Positions 42,386-51,396 of a stretch of 64,000 bases of DNA are shown piece after piece. Below the pieces are notes generated by a model, which saw only the letters and a list, made by a program, of their open reading frames with translations, was not told the origin of the DNA and did not search any database. The number at the start of each line of letters is the position of its first letter. Position 1 is the first letter of the stretch. The stretch comes from Actinoallomurus iriomotensis (GTDB lineage: Bacteria > Actinomycetota > Actinomycetes > Streptosporangiales > Streptosporangiaceae), in the NCBI RefSeq assembly GCF_030269445.1, contig NZ_BSTJ01000006.1, positions 253,204 to 317,203 of the forward strand, written 5' to 3'. A program made the position numbers and the translations under genes.

Positions 42386-42723
42386 CCGAGGATGTGCGGG
42401 CCGCCGCCCGGCGGATGTATGCGGCGTTCGACGCTCACGACCACGCCGCCGCGGCGGACATCTTCACGGCGGACTTCCACAGTCACCCTCTGGGGACCAC
42501 CGGGCCGGAGAGCGTCACGCGGTCGTGGCAGCGGTTCCACGAGGCGTTCCCCGATGCCGAGGTCGTCGTCGAGGACATGGTCGTGGAGGGCGACACCGCC
42601 GCCGTCCGTACGAGCGTGCGCGGGGTTCCCGGGCAGCCGCGGCCGACGATGTTGGAGATCTTCCGGGTGCGCGACGGGCGCATCGCCGAGCTGTGGGGCC
42701 TGTCCTCCCTGCGGCGTTCCTGA
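42382..42723 (+). CDS. SnoaL-like / NTF2-fold protein
   Basis: A 113-residue protein of the SnoaL-like alpha+beta cone fold. It starts VRAAARRMYAAFDAHDHAAA, ADIFTADFHSHPLG, followed by SVTRSWQRFHEAFPDAEVVV and DGRIAELWGLSSL. Related proteins include polyketide cyclases and small-molecule isomerases, but most are uncharacterised. The start GTG 42382 overlaps the MarR relic stop (GTGA). Its former regulator was probably that MarR protein. Confidence 0.85.
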   Translation: MTEDVRAAARRMYAAFDAHDHAAAADIFTADFHSHPLGTTGPESVTRSWQRFHEAFPDAEVVVEDMVVEGDTAAVRTSVRGVPGQPRPTMLEIFRVRDGRIAELWGLSSLRRS

Positions 42724-42730
42724 CGCGGCG

Positions 42731-43930
42731 TCAGCGGTAGTTGCCCGTGTGGCCGAGGGAGAAACGGCCGGGCTGGGGGTGGACGCACAGGCCGTGCGGG
42801 CCGGGGCCGACCGCGATCCTGCGCAGCGGGCGGCCCGTACGGGTCGAGAGGGCGTAGACCGCGTCGTCCGCCTCCGCCGACAGCCACAGCACCCGTCCGG
42901 TCGGGGACACGCCGCCCATGTCGGGCGGCACCGGCACGCGCCATCGGCCGGTGACCCGGTGGCGGGCGAACGAGATCAGCGACACCGTACGCGCGCCGCG
43001 GTTGGTCACGTACAGCACGCTCGCGTCGCGGCTGGGATACAGGCCGTGCGCGCCCCGGCCCGTACGGATGAAGCCGCTCTTGCGGAAGCGGGCCGCGTCG
43101 ACCAGCCACACCCCGCCCCGCGCGGCGTCGGCGACGTAGAAGGTCCGCCCGTCCGGCGACAGGCGGACGTCCTGCGGATCCGCGTCGTGCGCCAGGGTCA
43201 GCGTTCCGGCCGCCCGGTGCCGCCGCAGGTCCACCCGGACGAGGCGCCCCGACCGCGCGCACCCGGCGACCAGCGTGTCACCGGTCGCGGAGAAGTCGGC
43301 GCTGGTCAGGCCCGCGCACGGCACCCGCAGGGTGCGGCGGTGCCGCATCGTGTGCGGGTCGCGGACGTCGATCCGCCCGCGCCGGGAGTCCAGCAGGAGG
43401 GCCTCGCGGCCGTCGACGGAGAAGTACAGGTCCGACGGCGCGGCCGCCGGCACGGTACGGCCGGCCGTACCGGTGCGGGGATTGATCGGCACCAGGCCGC
43501 TCGGCGAGGTCACCCACAGCGTCTTCAGATCCCACGACGGCACGACCTGCTGGGGCGCGCGGCCGACGGGGATCCGGCGCAGCACGCGATAGGTCGCCGG
43601 ATCGATGACCTCGACCGCCCTGCCACGCGCGTCCGGAACGTACACCCGGCGCGGCAGGCCACGGACGGCCGGGCTCAGCATGCCGGCCTGGGTCGCGGCG
43701 TAGACGTCCGGCGGCGCGTCGGGCAGGTCCCCGCGCTGGTCCACCACGGGCGGGGAGTGCGCGGGCCGGACGTACGGCACCGGAGCACCGAGCCCGGCGA
43801 CGGGAGCGTCGGGCCCGGGCCGGCCGCGGAACGGCACCGGCGACCGGCACCCGCTCAGCAGCCCCGCGAACACGACGATCGCCAACGGCACGGCGACCGT
43901 GCCCCCGGGCGTTCGTCGGGACCTCCCCAC
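42731..43930 (-). CDS. YncE-like beta-propeller lipoprotein
   Basis: A 399-residue exported lipoprotein. The signal VAVPLAIVVFAGLLSGC contains the lipobox LSGC (Cys near residue 28). The body has repeated seven-bladed-type units: RVYVPDARGRAVEVIDPATY, LWVTSPSGLVPINPRTG, FSVDGREALLLDSRRGRIDV, LSPDGRTFYVADAARGGVWL, LYVTNRGARTVSLISF. Such 40-residue blades occur in YncE and surface-layer-type propellers. The convergent SnoaL-like gene ends 7 bases away. The function is unknown; binding or scaffolding outside the membrane is likely. Confidence 0.85.
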   Translation of the reverse strand: MGRSRRTPGGTVAVPLAIVVFAGLLSGCRSPVPFRGRPGPDAPVAGLGAPVPYVRPAHSPPVVDQRGDLPDAPPDVYAATQAGMLSPAVRGLPRRVYVPDARGRAVEVIDPATYRVLRRIPVGRAPQQVVPSWDLKTLWVTSPSGLVPINPRTGTAGRTVPAAAPSDLYFSVDGREALLLDSRRGRIDVRDPHTMRHRRTLRVPCAGLTSADFSATGDTLVAGCARSGRLVRVDLRRHRAAGTLTLAHDADPQDVRLSPDGRTFYVADAARGGVWLVDAARFRKSGFIRTGRGAHGLYPSRDASVLYVTNRGARTVSLISFARHRVTGRWRVPVPPDMGGVSPTGRVLWLSAEADDAVYALSTRTGRPLRRIAVGPGPHGLCVHPQPGRFSLGHTGNYR

Positions 43931-43956
43931 AACGGACGGACTCTACTCGCTCGACG

Positions 43957-43971
43957 ACGCCTTGTAGGCGT
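43957..43971 (-). terminator. Small hairpin between AccE and the propeller lipoprotein gene
   Basis: ACGCC-TTGTA-GGCGT is a five-base-pair stem in the 80-base gap downstream of the AccE stop on the minus strand. On the plus strand it is followed by TTTAA. A weak terminator for the accD-accE transcript is possible. Confidence 0.3.
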
Positions 43972-44010
43972 TTAACCACGAAGAGAGAGTGAGCGAGTGA
44001 GAAGGGTGGG

Positions 44011-44229
44011 TCAGCCGGGGAGGGAAGAGGCGCGCCAGGCGCCCGGGCCGTGGGGCAAGGTGCGGCGTAGGCGGCGGGTCGGGTCCGCCCAGGCCGAGCG
44101 CGGACTGGGGGCGGGCGGCGGGGTGGCCGCTCTCGCGCGCGCGGTCAGTACGGTGACCACTGCGGCGAGTTCCTCCGGTGTCGGGTCGCCGCGGACGACC
44201 TGCAGGAACGGGGCCATGGGCGCCTCCAT
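44011..44229 (-). CDS. accE: Acyl-CoA carboxylase epsilon subunit
   Basis: A 72-residue protein of the actinobacterial PccE/AccE type, which stabilises the alpha-beta carboxylase complex. The characteristic VVRGDPTPEELAAVVTVLTA is near the N terminus, and a Pro/Arg-rich tail ending WADPTRRLRRTLPHGPGAW follows. The ATG at 44229 directly follows the AccD stop; ATG 44217 is an alternative. The position after the beta subunit gene is diagnostic. Confidence 0.88.
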   Translation of the reverse strand: MEAPMAPFLQVVRGDPTPEELAAVVTVLTARARAATPPPAPSPRSAWADPTRRLRRTLPHGPGAWRASSLPG

Positions 44230-45834
44230 CTACAGCGGGATGTTGCCGTGCTTCTTCGGCGGCAGCGTCTTGCGCTTGTCGCGCAGGGCGCGCAGGGCAC
44301 GGACGATCTGACCGCGCGTCTCCGACGGCTTGATCACCGCGTCGAGGTAGCCGCGGTCGGCGGCGATGTAGGGGTTGGCGAGCGTGTCCTCGTACTCGGT
44401 GACCAGCTCCGCGCGGCGGGTGTCCGGGTCGTCCGCGGCGGCCAGCTCCCGCCGGTACAGGATGTTGACCGCGCCCTGCGCGCCCATCACCGCGATCTGC
44501 GCGGTCGGCCACGCGAGGTTGATGTCGGCGCCCAGGTGCTTGGAGCCCATGACGTCGTACGCCCCGCCGTACGCCTTGCGGGTGATCACCGTGACCAGCG
44601 GCACCGTCGCCTCGGCGTAGGCGTACAGCAGCTTGGCGCCGTGCCGGATGATGCCGTTCCACTCCTGGTCGGTGCCGGGCAGGAACCCGGGCACGTCCAC
44701 GAAGGTCAGCACCGGCACGTTGAAGGCGTCACAGGTGCGGACGAACCGGGCGGCCTTCTCGGAGGCGTCGATGTCGAGCGTGCCGGCGAACCGCATCGGC
44801 TGGTTGGCCACGATCCCTACCGAGCGGCCCTCGACGCGGCCGAAACCGCACACGATGTTCGGCGCGAACAGCGGCTGCACCTCGAGGAACTCGCCGTCGT
44901 CCAGCACGTGCTCGATGACGGTGTGCATGTCGTACGGCTGGTTGGGCGAGTCGGGGATGAGCGTGTCGAGTTCGAGGTCCTCGTCGAGGATCTCCAGGGG
45001 CGCGGGCGTGTCGTACACCGGCGCGTCGGACATGTTGTTCGACGGCAGGTAGGACAGCAGCGCCTTGACGTAGTCGATGGCGTCCTGCTCGTCGGAGGCC
45101 TGGTGGTGGGCCACGCCGGACCTGGTGTTGTGCGTGTGCGCGCCGCCGAGGTCCTCGAACGTCACCTCCTCGCCGGTGACCGTCTTGATCACGTCCGGCC
45201 CGGTGATGAACATGTGCGAGGTCTTGTCGACCATGACGATGAAGTCGGTCAGCGCGGGGGAGTACACCGCACCGCCCGCGCAGGGGCCCAGGACCAGCGA
45301 GATCTGCGGGATAACGCCGGAGGCGTGAGTGTTGCGCTTGAAGATCTCGGCGTACAGCCCGAGAGCGACGACGCCCTCCTGGATGCGCGCGCCGCCGGAG
45401 TCGTTGATGCCGACGACCGGGCAGCCGGTCTTCAGCGCGTGGTCCATGACCTTGACGATCTTCTCGCCGAACACCTCGCCGAGCGATCCGCCGGCGACGG
45501 TGAAGTCCTGGGAGAAGATCGCGACCGGGCGGCCGTCGACCGTGCCGTGGCCGGTGACGACGCCGTCGCCGTACGGGCGGTTCTTCTCGACTCCGAAGCC
45601 GTGGGCGCGGTGCCGTGCCATCTCGTCGAACTCGACGAAGGACCCCTCGTCGAGGAAGGCGTCGATCCGCTCGCGGGCGGTCATCTTGCCCTTGGCGTGC
45701 TGCTTCTCGACCGCACGCGCGGACCCGGCGTGCACCGCCTCGTAGCGGCGCCGTTCGAGGTCGGCGATCTTCCCCGCCGTGGTGTGGATGTCGATCTCGG
45801 CGGCGGGCAGCGGCTCTGGGGCTTGCGTGGCCAT
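44230..45834 (-). CDS. accD: Acyl-CoA (propionyl-CoA) carboxylase beta subunit
   Basis: A 534-residue carboxyltransferase that moves the carboxyl group from biotin to propionyl- or acetyl-CoA, giving methylmalonyl- or malonyl-CoA. Seen are the N-terminal [20 protein letters not shown], the acyl-CoA oxyanion-hole region [20 protein letters not shown], and the biotin-side [39 protein letters not shown] is also typical. The frame is open further upstream, but ATG 45834 starts the family N terminus. TACTCT (45846-45841, minus strand) lies six bases before it, so the transcript is probably leaderless. The alpha subunit is encoded at 18614, epsilon at 44011 and biotin ligase at 50201. Confidence 0.96.
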   Translation of the reverse strand: MATQAPEPLPAAEIDIHTTAGKIADLERRRYEAVHAGSARAVEKQHAKGKMTARERIDAFLDEGSFVEFDEMARHRAHGFGVEKNRPYGDGVVTGHGTVDGRPVAIFSQDFTVAGGSLGEVFGEKIVKVMDHALKTGCPVVGINDSGGARIQEGVVALGLYAEIFKRNTHASGVIPQISLVLGPCAGGAVYSPALTDFIVMVDKTSHMFITGPDVIKTVTGEEVTFEDLGGAHTHNTRSGVAHHQASDEQDAIDYVKALLSYLPSNNMSDAPVYDTPAPLEILDEDLELDTLIPDSPNQPYDMHTVIEHVLDDGEFLEVQPLFAPNIVCGFGRVEGRSVGIVANQPMRFAGTLDIDASEKAARFVRTCDAFNVPVLTFVDVPGFLPGTDQEWNGIIRHGAKLLYAYAEATVPLVTVITRKAYGGAYDVMGSKHLGADINLAWPTAQIAVMGAQGAVNILYRRELAAADDPDTRRAELVTEYEDTLANPYIAADRGYLDAVIKPSETRGQIVRALRALRDKRKTLPPKKHGNIPL

Positions 45835-45840
45835 CCCGTC

Positions 45841-45846
45841 AGAGTA
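45841..45846 (-). promoter_or_regulatory. Putative -10 for leaderless accD
   Basis: On the minus strand this is TACTCT (TANNNT), six bases before the ATG at 45834. It lies in the 219-base divergent region shared with ppc. Confidence 0.4.
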
Positions 45847-46040
45847 GCCAGCCCGTCCCGAGCGCTGTCGCCGGGGGTTGCGAGCCGTACTCGAATGAGC
45901 GTGCGTGAGGTGGTGACCCGAATGGCGTGCACGGTGGGAGGCTGAACAGCGGTTCTTGTCCGCACACCACCCACGCTCAGTCCTCAGGGACGGTGATCTC
46001 AGCTCGCGAGACGGTCTCCGGCGCACCGCCCGTGACTGAC

Positions 46041-46046
46041 TACGCT
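46041..46046 (+). promoter_or_regulatory. Putative -10 for leaderless ppc
   Basis: TACGCT (TANNNT) ends seven bases before the GTG at 46054, which has no ribosome site. A -35 element is not clear. Confidence 0.4.
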
Positions 46047-46053
46047 GAATCGC

Positions 46054-48660
46054 GTGTCGACTCGAAACTCCGCCCGCGAGCAGATGCCGGAGCCGCTGCG
46101 CGCCGACGTGCGGCTGCTGAGCTCCCTTCTCGGTCAGGTCCTCGTCGAGTACGGCGGACAGGACCTGCTGGACGACGTCGAGGCCCTGCGGCATGCGGTG
46201 ATCGCCGCCCGCAGGGACGAGAAGGACGTCGACGACGTGGCCGCCATCGTCAGTGGCTGGCCGTTGGACCGTGCCGAGCTCGTCGCGCGCGCGTTCACCG
46301 TCTACTTCCATCTGACGAACCTCGCCGAAGAGCACCAGCGGATCCGCACGCTGCGTGAGCGTGACACCGGTGAGGAGCCGCTGCGCGAGTCCGTCGCCGA
46401 CGCGGTCCGCCAGATCGGTGACGAGCGCATCGGCCGGTTCCTCGACGATCTGGAGCTGCGCCCGGTTCTCACCGCGCACCCGACCGAGGCGCGCCGCCGT
46501 GCCGTGGTCACCGCGATCCTGCGCATCAGCGCCCTGCTGGGCGAGCTGAACGACCCGCGCACGGGCAGCGGCGAGCGCGACGAGATCGAGCGGCGGCTGC
46601 TGGAGGAGATCGACCTGCTGTGGCGCACGTCACCGCTGCGCCGCACCAAGCCGGACCCGCTGGACGAGGTCCGCACCGCGATGGCGATCTTCGACGAGAC
46701 GCTCTTCCGCGTCGTCCCGGCGATCTACCGGTCCCTCGACACGGCGCTGGCCCCCGGCACCGGTGCGCGGCCTCCGCTGGCCCGCCCGTACCTGCGGTTC
46801 GGCAGCTGGATCGGCGGCGACCGCGACGGCAACCCGTACGTCACCGCGCAGATCACCCGTGAGGCGATCGGCGTCCAGGCCGACCACATCCTGCGCGCCC
46901 TCGCCGCCGCCTGCACCCGCGTCGGCCGCACGCTGACCACGCACGAGGGCACCACGCCGGCCTCCGCCGCCCTGCACGGCGCGCTGGCCGCCGCCCGCGC
47001 GGCCCAGCCCGGCCTGATCGCCGACATCGGCAAGCGCTCGCCCGGCGAGCCGCACCGCCAGTTCCTGCTCTACGCCGCCGAGCGCATCGAGGCGACCCGG
47101 CGGCGTGACGCCGACCTGGGTTACCGCGCGCCGGCCGACCTGATCGCCGACCTGCGCCTCGTCCAGGACTCCCTGGTCGAGGCGGGCGCCGTGCGCCAGG
47201 CGTACGGGGAGCTGCAGCACCTGATCTGGCAGGTGGAGACGTTCGGCTTCCACCTCGCCGAGCTGGAGGTCCGCCAGCACTCCGGCGTGCACGAGCAGGC
47301 CTTGGCGGAGATCCGCGCGGGGGGCGAGCTGAGCGAGCAGACCGAGGAGGTCCTCGACACGCTGCGCGTCATCGCGTGGGTGCAGGAGCGCTTCGGCGTC
47401 GACGCGTGCCGCCGGTACGTCATCTCCTTCACGCGTACGGCCGAGGACGTCGCCACCGTCTACGAGCTGGCCGAGCACGCGGCCGTCGGCGGCAAGCCGC
47501 CGGTGCTGGACGTCGTGCCGCTGTTCGAGACCGGCGAGGACCTCGACCGCTCCCCGGCGGTGCTGGACGGCATGCTGCGCCTCGCGCCCGTACGCCGCCG
47601 GCTGCTGGAGACCGGCCGCAGCCTGGAGGTCATGCTCGGCTACTCCGACTCGGCCAAGCAGCTCGGCCCGACGACGGCGACGCTGAAGCTGTACGACACG
47701 CAGGCGGCGCTGGCCTCGTGGGCGGCCCGCCACGACATCCGGCTCACGCTCTTCCACGGCCGTGGCGGCGCGCTCGGCCGCGGCGGCGGCCCGGCCAACC
47801 GCGCGGTGCTGGCGCAGGCGCCCGGCTCGGTCGCGGGACGGTTCAAGGTGACCGAGCAGGGTGAGGTGATCTTCGCCCGGTACGGCCACAAGGAGATCGC
47901 CCGGCGGCACGTCGAGCAGGTGACCAGCGCGGTCCTGATGGCCTCCACTCCGGGGGTCGAGGAGCGCGCGCTGGCGGCGGCCGAGCGGTTCCGTCCGCTG
48001 GCCGACCGGATCAGCGCGGCGGCCGAGCGGACGTACCGGTCGCTGGTCGAGGCCGAGGGCTTCGCCGACTGGTTCGCGCGCGTCAGCCCGCTGCACGAGA
48101 TCGGCGGCCTGCGGCTCGGCTCGCGCCCCTCGCGGCGCAAGGCGACCGCGTCGCTGGAGGACCTGCGGGCCATCCCGTGGGTGTTCTCCTGGACCCAGAC
48201 GCGGGTCAACCTGCCCGGCTGGTACGGCCTGGGCAGCGGGCTGGCCGCCGTGGACGACATGGACGAGCTGCGCGAGGCGTACGCCTCGTGGCCGCTGTTC
48301 GCCGCGCTGCTGGACAACGCGGAGATGAGCCTGGCCAAGACCGACCGGGCCATCGCCGAGCGCTACCTCGACGTGGGCGACCGGGCGGACCTCGCCGCGG
48401 CGGTGCTGGCGGAGTACGACAGGACCCGGTCCCTCGTGCTCCAGGTCACCGGCCACACCCGGCTGCTGGAGGACCGCAACGTCCTGTCCCGCGCCGTGGA
48501 GCTGCGCAACCCGTACGTCGACGCGCTGTCCCACCTCCAGCTGCGCGCGCTGCAGGAGCTGCGTGCCGGGATCGAGGACGACGCCCAGCGGGCGAAGGTC
48601 GAGGACCTCCTGCTGCTCGCCGCGGCGGGTGTCGCCGCGGGCCTGCAGAACACGGGATGA
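46054..48660 (+). CDS. ppc: Phosphoenolpyruvate carboxylase
   Basis: An 868-residue enzyme that makes oxaloacetate from PEP and bicarbonate, replenishing the TCA cycle. Active-site motifs are visible in order: [14 protein letters not shown] (catalytic His, near residue 145), [20 protein letters not shown] (near 250), [20 protein letters not shown] (near 530) and [20 protein letters not shown] (near 567). The C-terminal [11 protein letters not shown] and the last-residue type (NTG) also fit the family. The start GTG 46054 has no ribosome site but follows a TACGCT hexamer. Oxaloacetate supply complements the carboxylase genes beside it. Confidence 0.96.
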   Translation: MSTRNSAREQMPEPLRADVRLLSSLLGQVLVEYGGQDLLDDVEALRHAVIAARRDEKDVDDVAAIVSGWPLDRAELVARAFTVYFHLTNLAEEHQRIRTLRERDTGEEPLRESVADAVRQIGDERIGRFLDDLELRPVLTAHPTEARRRAVVTAILRISALLGELNDPRTGSGERDEIERRLLEEIDLLWRTSPLRRTKPDPLDEVRTAMAIFDETLFRVVPAIYRSLDTALAPGTGARPPLARPYLRFGSWIGGDRDGNPYVTAQITREAIGVQADHILRALAAACTRVGRTLTTHEGTTPASAALHGALAAARAAQPGLIADIGKRSPGEPHRQFLLYAAERIEATRRRDADLGYRAPADLIADLRLVQDSLVEAGAVRQAYGELQHLIWQVETFGFHLAELEVRQHSGVHEQALAEIRAGGELSEQTEEVLDTLRVIAWVQERFGVDACRRYVISFTRTAEDVATVYELAEHAAVGGKPPVLDVVPLFETGEDLDRSPAVLDGMLRLAPVRRRLLETGRSLEVMLGYSDSAKQLGPTTATLKLYDTQAALASWAARHDIRLTLFHGRGGALGRGGGPANRAVLAQAPGSVAGRFKVTEQGEVIFARYGHKEIARRHVEQVTSAVLMASTPGVEERALAAAERFRPLADRISAAAERTYRSLVEAEGFADWFARVSPLHEIGGLRLGSRPSRRKATASLEDLRAIPWVFSWTQTRVNLPGWYGLGSGLAAVDDMDELREAYASWPLFAALLDNAEMSLAKTDRAIAERYLDVGDRADLAAAVLAEYDRTRSLVLQVTGHTRLLEDRNVLSRAVELRNPYVDALSHLQLRALQELRAGIEDDAQRAKVEDLLLLAAAGVAAGLQNTG

Positions 48661-48690
48661 TCCCGGCCGGACCGGCGGTTGACTGACGTC

Positions 48691-49131
48691 ATGGGCATCA
48701 GGCGGGCCGAGGCCGTCGACCGCGCGGCGGTGGAGACGATCGTACGGACGGCCTACGAGCCGTGGGCCGAGTCGATCGGCGTGGTCCCGCTCCCGATGGT
48801 CGCCGACTACGGCGACCTCATCGAGCGGGGCCGCGTCCACGTCCTGGAGAACGGCGAGGTGGACGCGCTGATCGTGCTGGAGACGGACGGCGACGTCCTG
48901 CTGGTGGAGAACGTCGCGGTGCGGCCCGACCGCCAGGGACGCGGCCTGGGGCGGCGGCTCATGGCGTTCGCGGAGTTCCGTGCCCGGTCGCTGGGGCTGT
49001 CCGCGCTGCGGCTCTACACGAACGAGAAGATGGTCTCCAACATCGGGCTGTACGAGTCACTGGGTTACCGTGAGACCGGACGGGAAGCTCTGGACGGCCG
49101 GCACGTGGTGCACATGCGCAAGCAGTTGTAG
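48691..49131 (+). CDS. GNAT-family N-acetyltransferase
   Basis: A 146-residue GNAT. The acetyl-CoA binding motif A reads LLVENVAVRPDRQGRGLGRR, and motif B reads LYTNEKMVSNIGLYESLGYR. The substrate could be a protein N terminus, amine or antibiotic; nothing in the sequence decides. The frame is open from TTG 48679, but ATG 48691 gives the standard beginning MGIRRAEAVDRAAVE. It follows ppc by 30 bases and may be co-transcribed with it. Confidence 0.88.
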   Translation: MGIRRAEAVDRAAVETIVRTAYEPWAESIGVVPLPMVADYGDLIERGRVHVLENGEVDALIVLETDGDVLLVENVAVRPDRQGRGLGRRLMAFAEFRARSLGLSALRLYTNEKMVSNIGLYESLGYRETGREALDGRHVVHMRKQL

Positions 49132-49187
49132 CACCGGTAAAAGGAAGCAACCCGGGACGGAGAGCTCTGTTTAACCTAGAGTCAGGG

Positions 49188-50180
49188 GTGATGACTGTTC
49201 GCGAACCAGTGCCTCACCTCTCGCCGCTTCCGCGTTTCGCCATCCTCGTCGATGTCGGATACCTCTACGCCGCGGCGGGTGACCTGCTGTTCGGCATCTC
49301 CTCCCGGCGGTCCTACCGGGTGAACGCCGAAGGGCTCATCAAGGCGCTGGAGGAGCGCGCCGCCGCCTGCATGCGCGGAGAGTTGCTGCGCGTCTACTGG
49401 TTCGACGCCGCGCGCGACCGGGTGCCCACGATCGACCAGCGGGTCGTCGCGCCGCTGCCGCGGGTCAAGCTCCGCCTGGGCAACCTCAACAAGCACAACC
49501 AGCAGAAGGGCGTGGACGCCCAGATCCGCGAGGACCTGGAGACGCTCGCCCGGCACGGCGCGGTCACCGACGCGATCCTCATCGCCGGCGACGAGGACAT
49601 GGTGCCCGCGGTGGAGGCGGCGCAGACCTACGGCGTCCGCATCCACCTGTGGGGCGTCGAGCCGCCGTACGGCACCAACCAGGCCGAGCGCCTGATCTGG
49701 GAGTCCGACACCGTCGACATCGTCGACGCCGAGTTCGTCAAGCCCTACTTCGAGCTCGACACCACGCGTGAGGAGACCGAGGAGACGCCCGCGGCGCCCC
49801 CGATCCCGTCGCCCACCGCCGTGTTCGGCGGCCGCCCGCCCCGGCCGGTGCCGACGCCGGCCTCCGTGCGCCAGCAGGTCGCCCAGACCGGCTCGGTCGC
49901 CAAGCTCGGCCCGTCGCGCCAGCAGATGGAGGAGATCGGCGAGCACATCGCGCACAAGTGGATCCTCACGCGCGGCCGCGACAACATCCGTGACCTGCTG
50001 CCCGGCAAGATGCTGCCCACGGTCATCGACAAGGAGCTGCTGATCGAGGGGGAGAAGGAGCTCGGCTACTCGCTGCGGCCGTACAAGGAGGCGCGCGACT
50101 GGCTGCGTGAGGGGTTCTGGGCCCGCGTCTACCGCGAGTTCGAGTTCGGCGTCGGTGTCTCGGGCAAGGAACCGCGCTGA
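49188..50180 (+). CDS. NYN-domain (PIN-like) putative RNA-binding nuclease
   Basis: A 330-residue protein with an N-terminal NYN domain: RFAILVDVGYLYAAAGDLLF with its acidic Asp, GELLRVYWFDAARDR, QQKGVDAQIREDLETLARHG and DAILIAGDEDMVPAVEAAQT. These Asp positions match the metal-binding acidic residues of PIN-like nucleases. A Pro-rich linker (about 185-225) joins a C-terminal helical domain (about 230-330) that may bind nucleic acid. The start is GTG 49188 or ATG 49191. TAGAGT (49177-49182) sits five bases before the GTG, suggesting a leaderless transcript. The target is unknown. Confidence 0.85.
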   Translation: MMTVREPVPHLSPLPRFAILVDVGYLYAAAGDLLFGISSRRSYRVNAEGLIKALEERAAACMRGELLRVYWFDAARDRVPTIDQRVVAPLPRVKLRLGNLNKHNQQKGVDAQIREDLETLARHGAVTDAILIAGDEDMVPAVEAAQTYGVRIHLWGVEPPYGTNQAERLIWESDTVDIVDAEFVKPYFELDTTREETEETPAAPPIPSPTAVFGGRPPRPVPTPASVRQQVAQTGSVAKLGPSRQQMEEIGEHIAHKWILTRGRDNIRDLLPGKMLPTVIDKELLIEGEKELGYSLRPYKEARDWLREGFWARVYREFEFGVGVSGKEPR

Positions 50181-50187
50181 GGTCCTC

Positions 50188-50193
50188 TAGGGT
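50188..50193 (+). promoter_or_regulatory. Putative -10 for leaderless birA
   Basis: TAGGGT (TANNNT) is followed by seven bases and GTG 50201, with no ribosome site between. It lies just after the NYN gene stop. Confidence 0.45.
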
Positions 50194-50200
50194 TTCTGCC

Positions 50201-51025
50201 GTGAGTGACTCCCCGTACACCGATCTTGACCGGCCGCCACTGAACGCCCGGGCGCTGAACCACGCGCTCGTCCGGCCCGGCGGGCTCTGGCGCGAGATCC
50301 GCGTGGTGGAGGAGACCGGCTCGACCAACGTCGACCTGGCGGACCTGGCCCGTGAGGGCGCCGAGCCGGGCCTGGTGCTGGTCGCCGAGGCACAGACGTC
50401 GGGACGCGGCCGGATGGGCCGCACGTGGTCGGCGCCGCCGAGGTCGGGTCTGGCGTTCTCCGTCCTGCTCCCGCAGGAGGAGTCCGTCACGCGGCTGGGC
50501 TGGCTGCCGCTGGTGGCCGGGATCGCGGTCGTGTCGGCGCTGCGGGGGTTCGCCGAGGTCGAGGGCGCCGGCCGTGGGCGGATGGCCGAAGCCGCGCTCA
50601 AGTGGCCCAACGACGTGTTGATCGGCGATCGCAAGCTGGCCGGCATCCTGGCCCAGCGGGTGGAGACCGGGGTGGTCGTCGGCATCGGGCTGAACGTCAG
50701 CCTCCGCGCGGACGAGCTGCCGGTCCCGACCGCGACCTCGCTGGCCATCGAGGAGGCGCCCGCCGACCGCGATCCGCTGCTCCGGGCGATCCTGCGCGCG
50801 CTGGAGGCCCGCCACGAGGAGCTGCGTACGGGCGGGGAGGCGCCGCTGCGCGAGGCGTACCGGGCGATGTGCGCCACGCTGGGCCGGCGGGTGCGGGTCG
50901 AGCTGCCCGATGGTTCGACGCTCATCGGTGAGGCCGTCGACGTCGAGGAGGCCGGCCGTCTGGTGGTCCGCGCGGACGATGGGGAGCATCTTCTTAATGC
51001 GGGAGATGTCGTACATGTCCGGTAG
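50201..51025 (+). CDS. birA: Biotin--[acetyl-CoA-carboxylase] ligase
   Basis: A 274-residue monofunctional biotin protein ligase. It attaches biotin to the carrier-domain Lys of carboxylases such as the 18614 product. The catalytic loop reads AEAQTSGRGRMGRTWSAPPR with SGLAFSVLLP after it. The lysine-bearing LKWPNDVLIGDRKLAGILAQ lies near residue 130, and GVVVGIGLNVSL follows. There is no N-terminal DNA-binding domain, so it should not act as the biotin repressor. The C-terminal SH3-like cap (RVRVELPDGSTLIGEAVDVE) is present. Confidence 0.95.
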   Translation: MSDSPYTDLDRPPLNARALNHALVRPGGLWREIRVVEETGSTNVDLADLAREGAEPGLVLVAEAQTSGRGRMGRTWSAPPRSGLAFSVLLPQEESVTRLGWLPLVAGIAVVSALRGFAEVEGAGRGRMAEAALKWPNDVLIGDRKLAGILAQRVETGVVVGIGLNVSLRADELPVPTATSLAIEEAPADRDPLLRAILRALEARHEELRTGGEAPLREAYRAMCATLGRRVRVELPDGSTLIGEAVDVEEAGRLVVRADDGEHLLNAGDVVHVR

Positions 51026-51098
51026 TTGACGCCAACTGGACCGGCCCCTTGCCCACCGGTTTAATGAGTGAGTAATCCGTCCCCCCGGAGGTTCTTGC

Positions 51099-51359
51099 AT
51101 GGCCAGTGTTGCGGAGGTCAAGGGCGCCATCGCCCAGGCCGGCGAAGAGGCGGAGCAGGCCGTGCAACTGCTCGTCGAGGCCGGTGGCCGGGCCGAGGCC
51201 GCACTGCAGTTCCTGGTGGCCGTGGCGCAGGGCAGCGAGCACGACGCGCTGGAGGGCTCGCTGGGGGCGTTGGGGCAGGCGGTGGAGAGCATCGGCGAGT
51301 GCCAGGCGCAGATCGCCGCGGCCGTGGAAGAGGCCAACAAGTACTCCGACGGGCTTTGA
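51099..51359 (+). CDS. Small coiled-coil protein preceding a soluble FtsK-like ATPase
   Basis: An 86-residue, Ala/Glu/Gln-rich protein that is helical over its whole length (ASVAEVKGAIAQAGEEAEQA, VQLLVEAGGRAEAALQFLVA, and QAVESIGECQAQIAAAVEEA). There is a Gly-rich turn near residue 55 (EGSLGALG) but no WXG motif. GGAGG seven bases before ATG 51099 is a strong ribosome site, and the gene starts 38 bases before the neighbouring ATPase region. Size, helical hairpin and ATPase neighbour resemble type VII partners, but membership of WXG100 is not supported by motif. Confidence 0.78.
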   Translation: MASVAEVKGAIAQAGEEAEQAVQLLVEAGGRAEAALQFLVAVAQGSEHDALEGSLGALGQAVESIGECQAQIAAAVEEANKYSDGL

Positions 51360-51396
51360 GACCACCGACGCGCGTGCACGTCCCGGGAACCCCAAA

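Noticed and set aside
43983-44003. Another copy of the GAGCGAGCG-type element
   Set aside because: GTGAGCGAGTGAG is too short and lacks the following ATGA-CAC part to be assigned to the family.
46630-48840. Minus-strand open frame of over 700 codons opposite ppc
   Set aside because: Antisense shadow of an unmistakable PEP carboxylase gene.
51099-51359. Calling the small helical protein a WXG100 family member
   Set aside because: No W-x-G motif is present; only size, helicity and the ATPase neighbour are similar.
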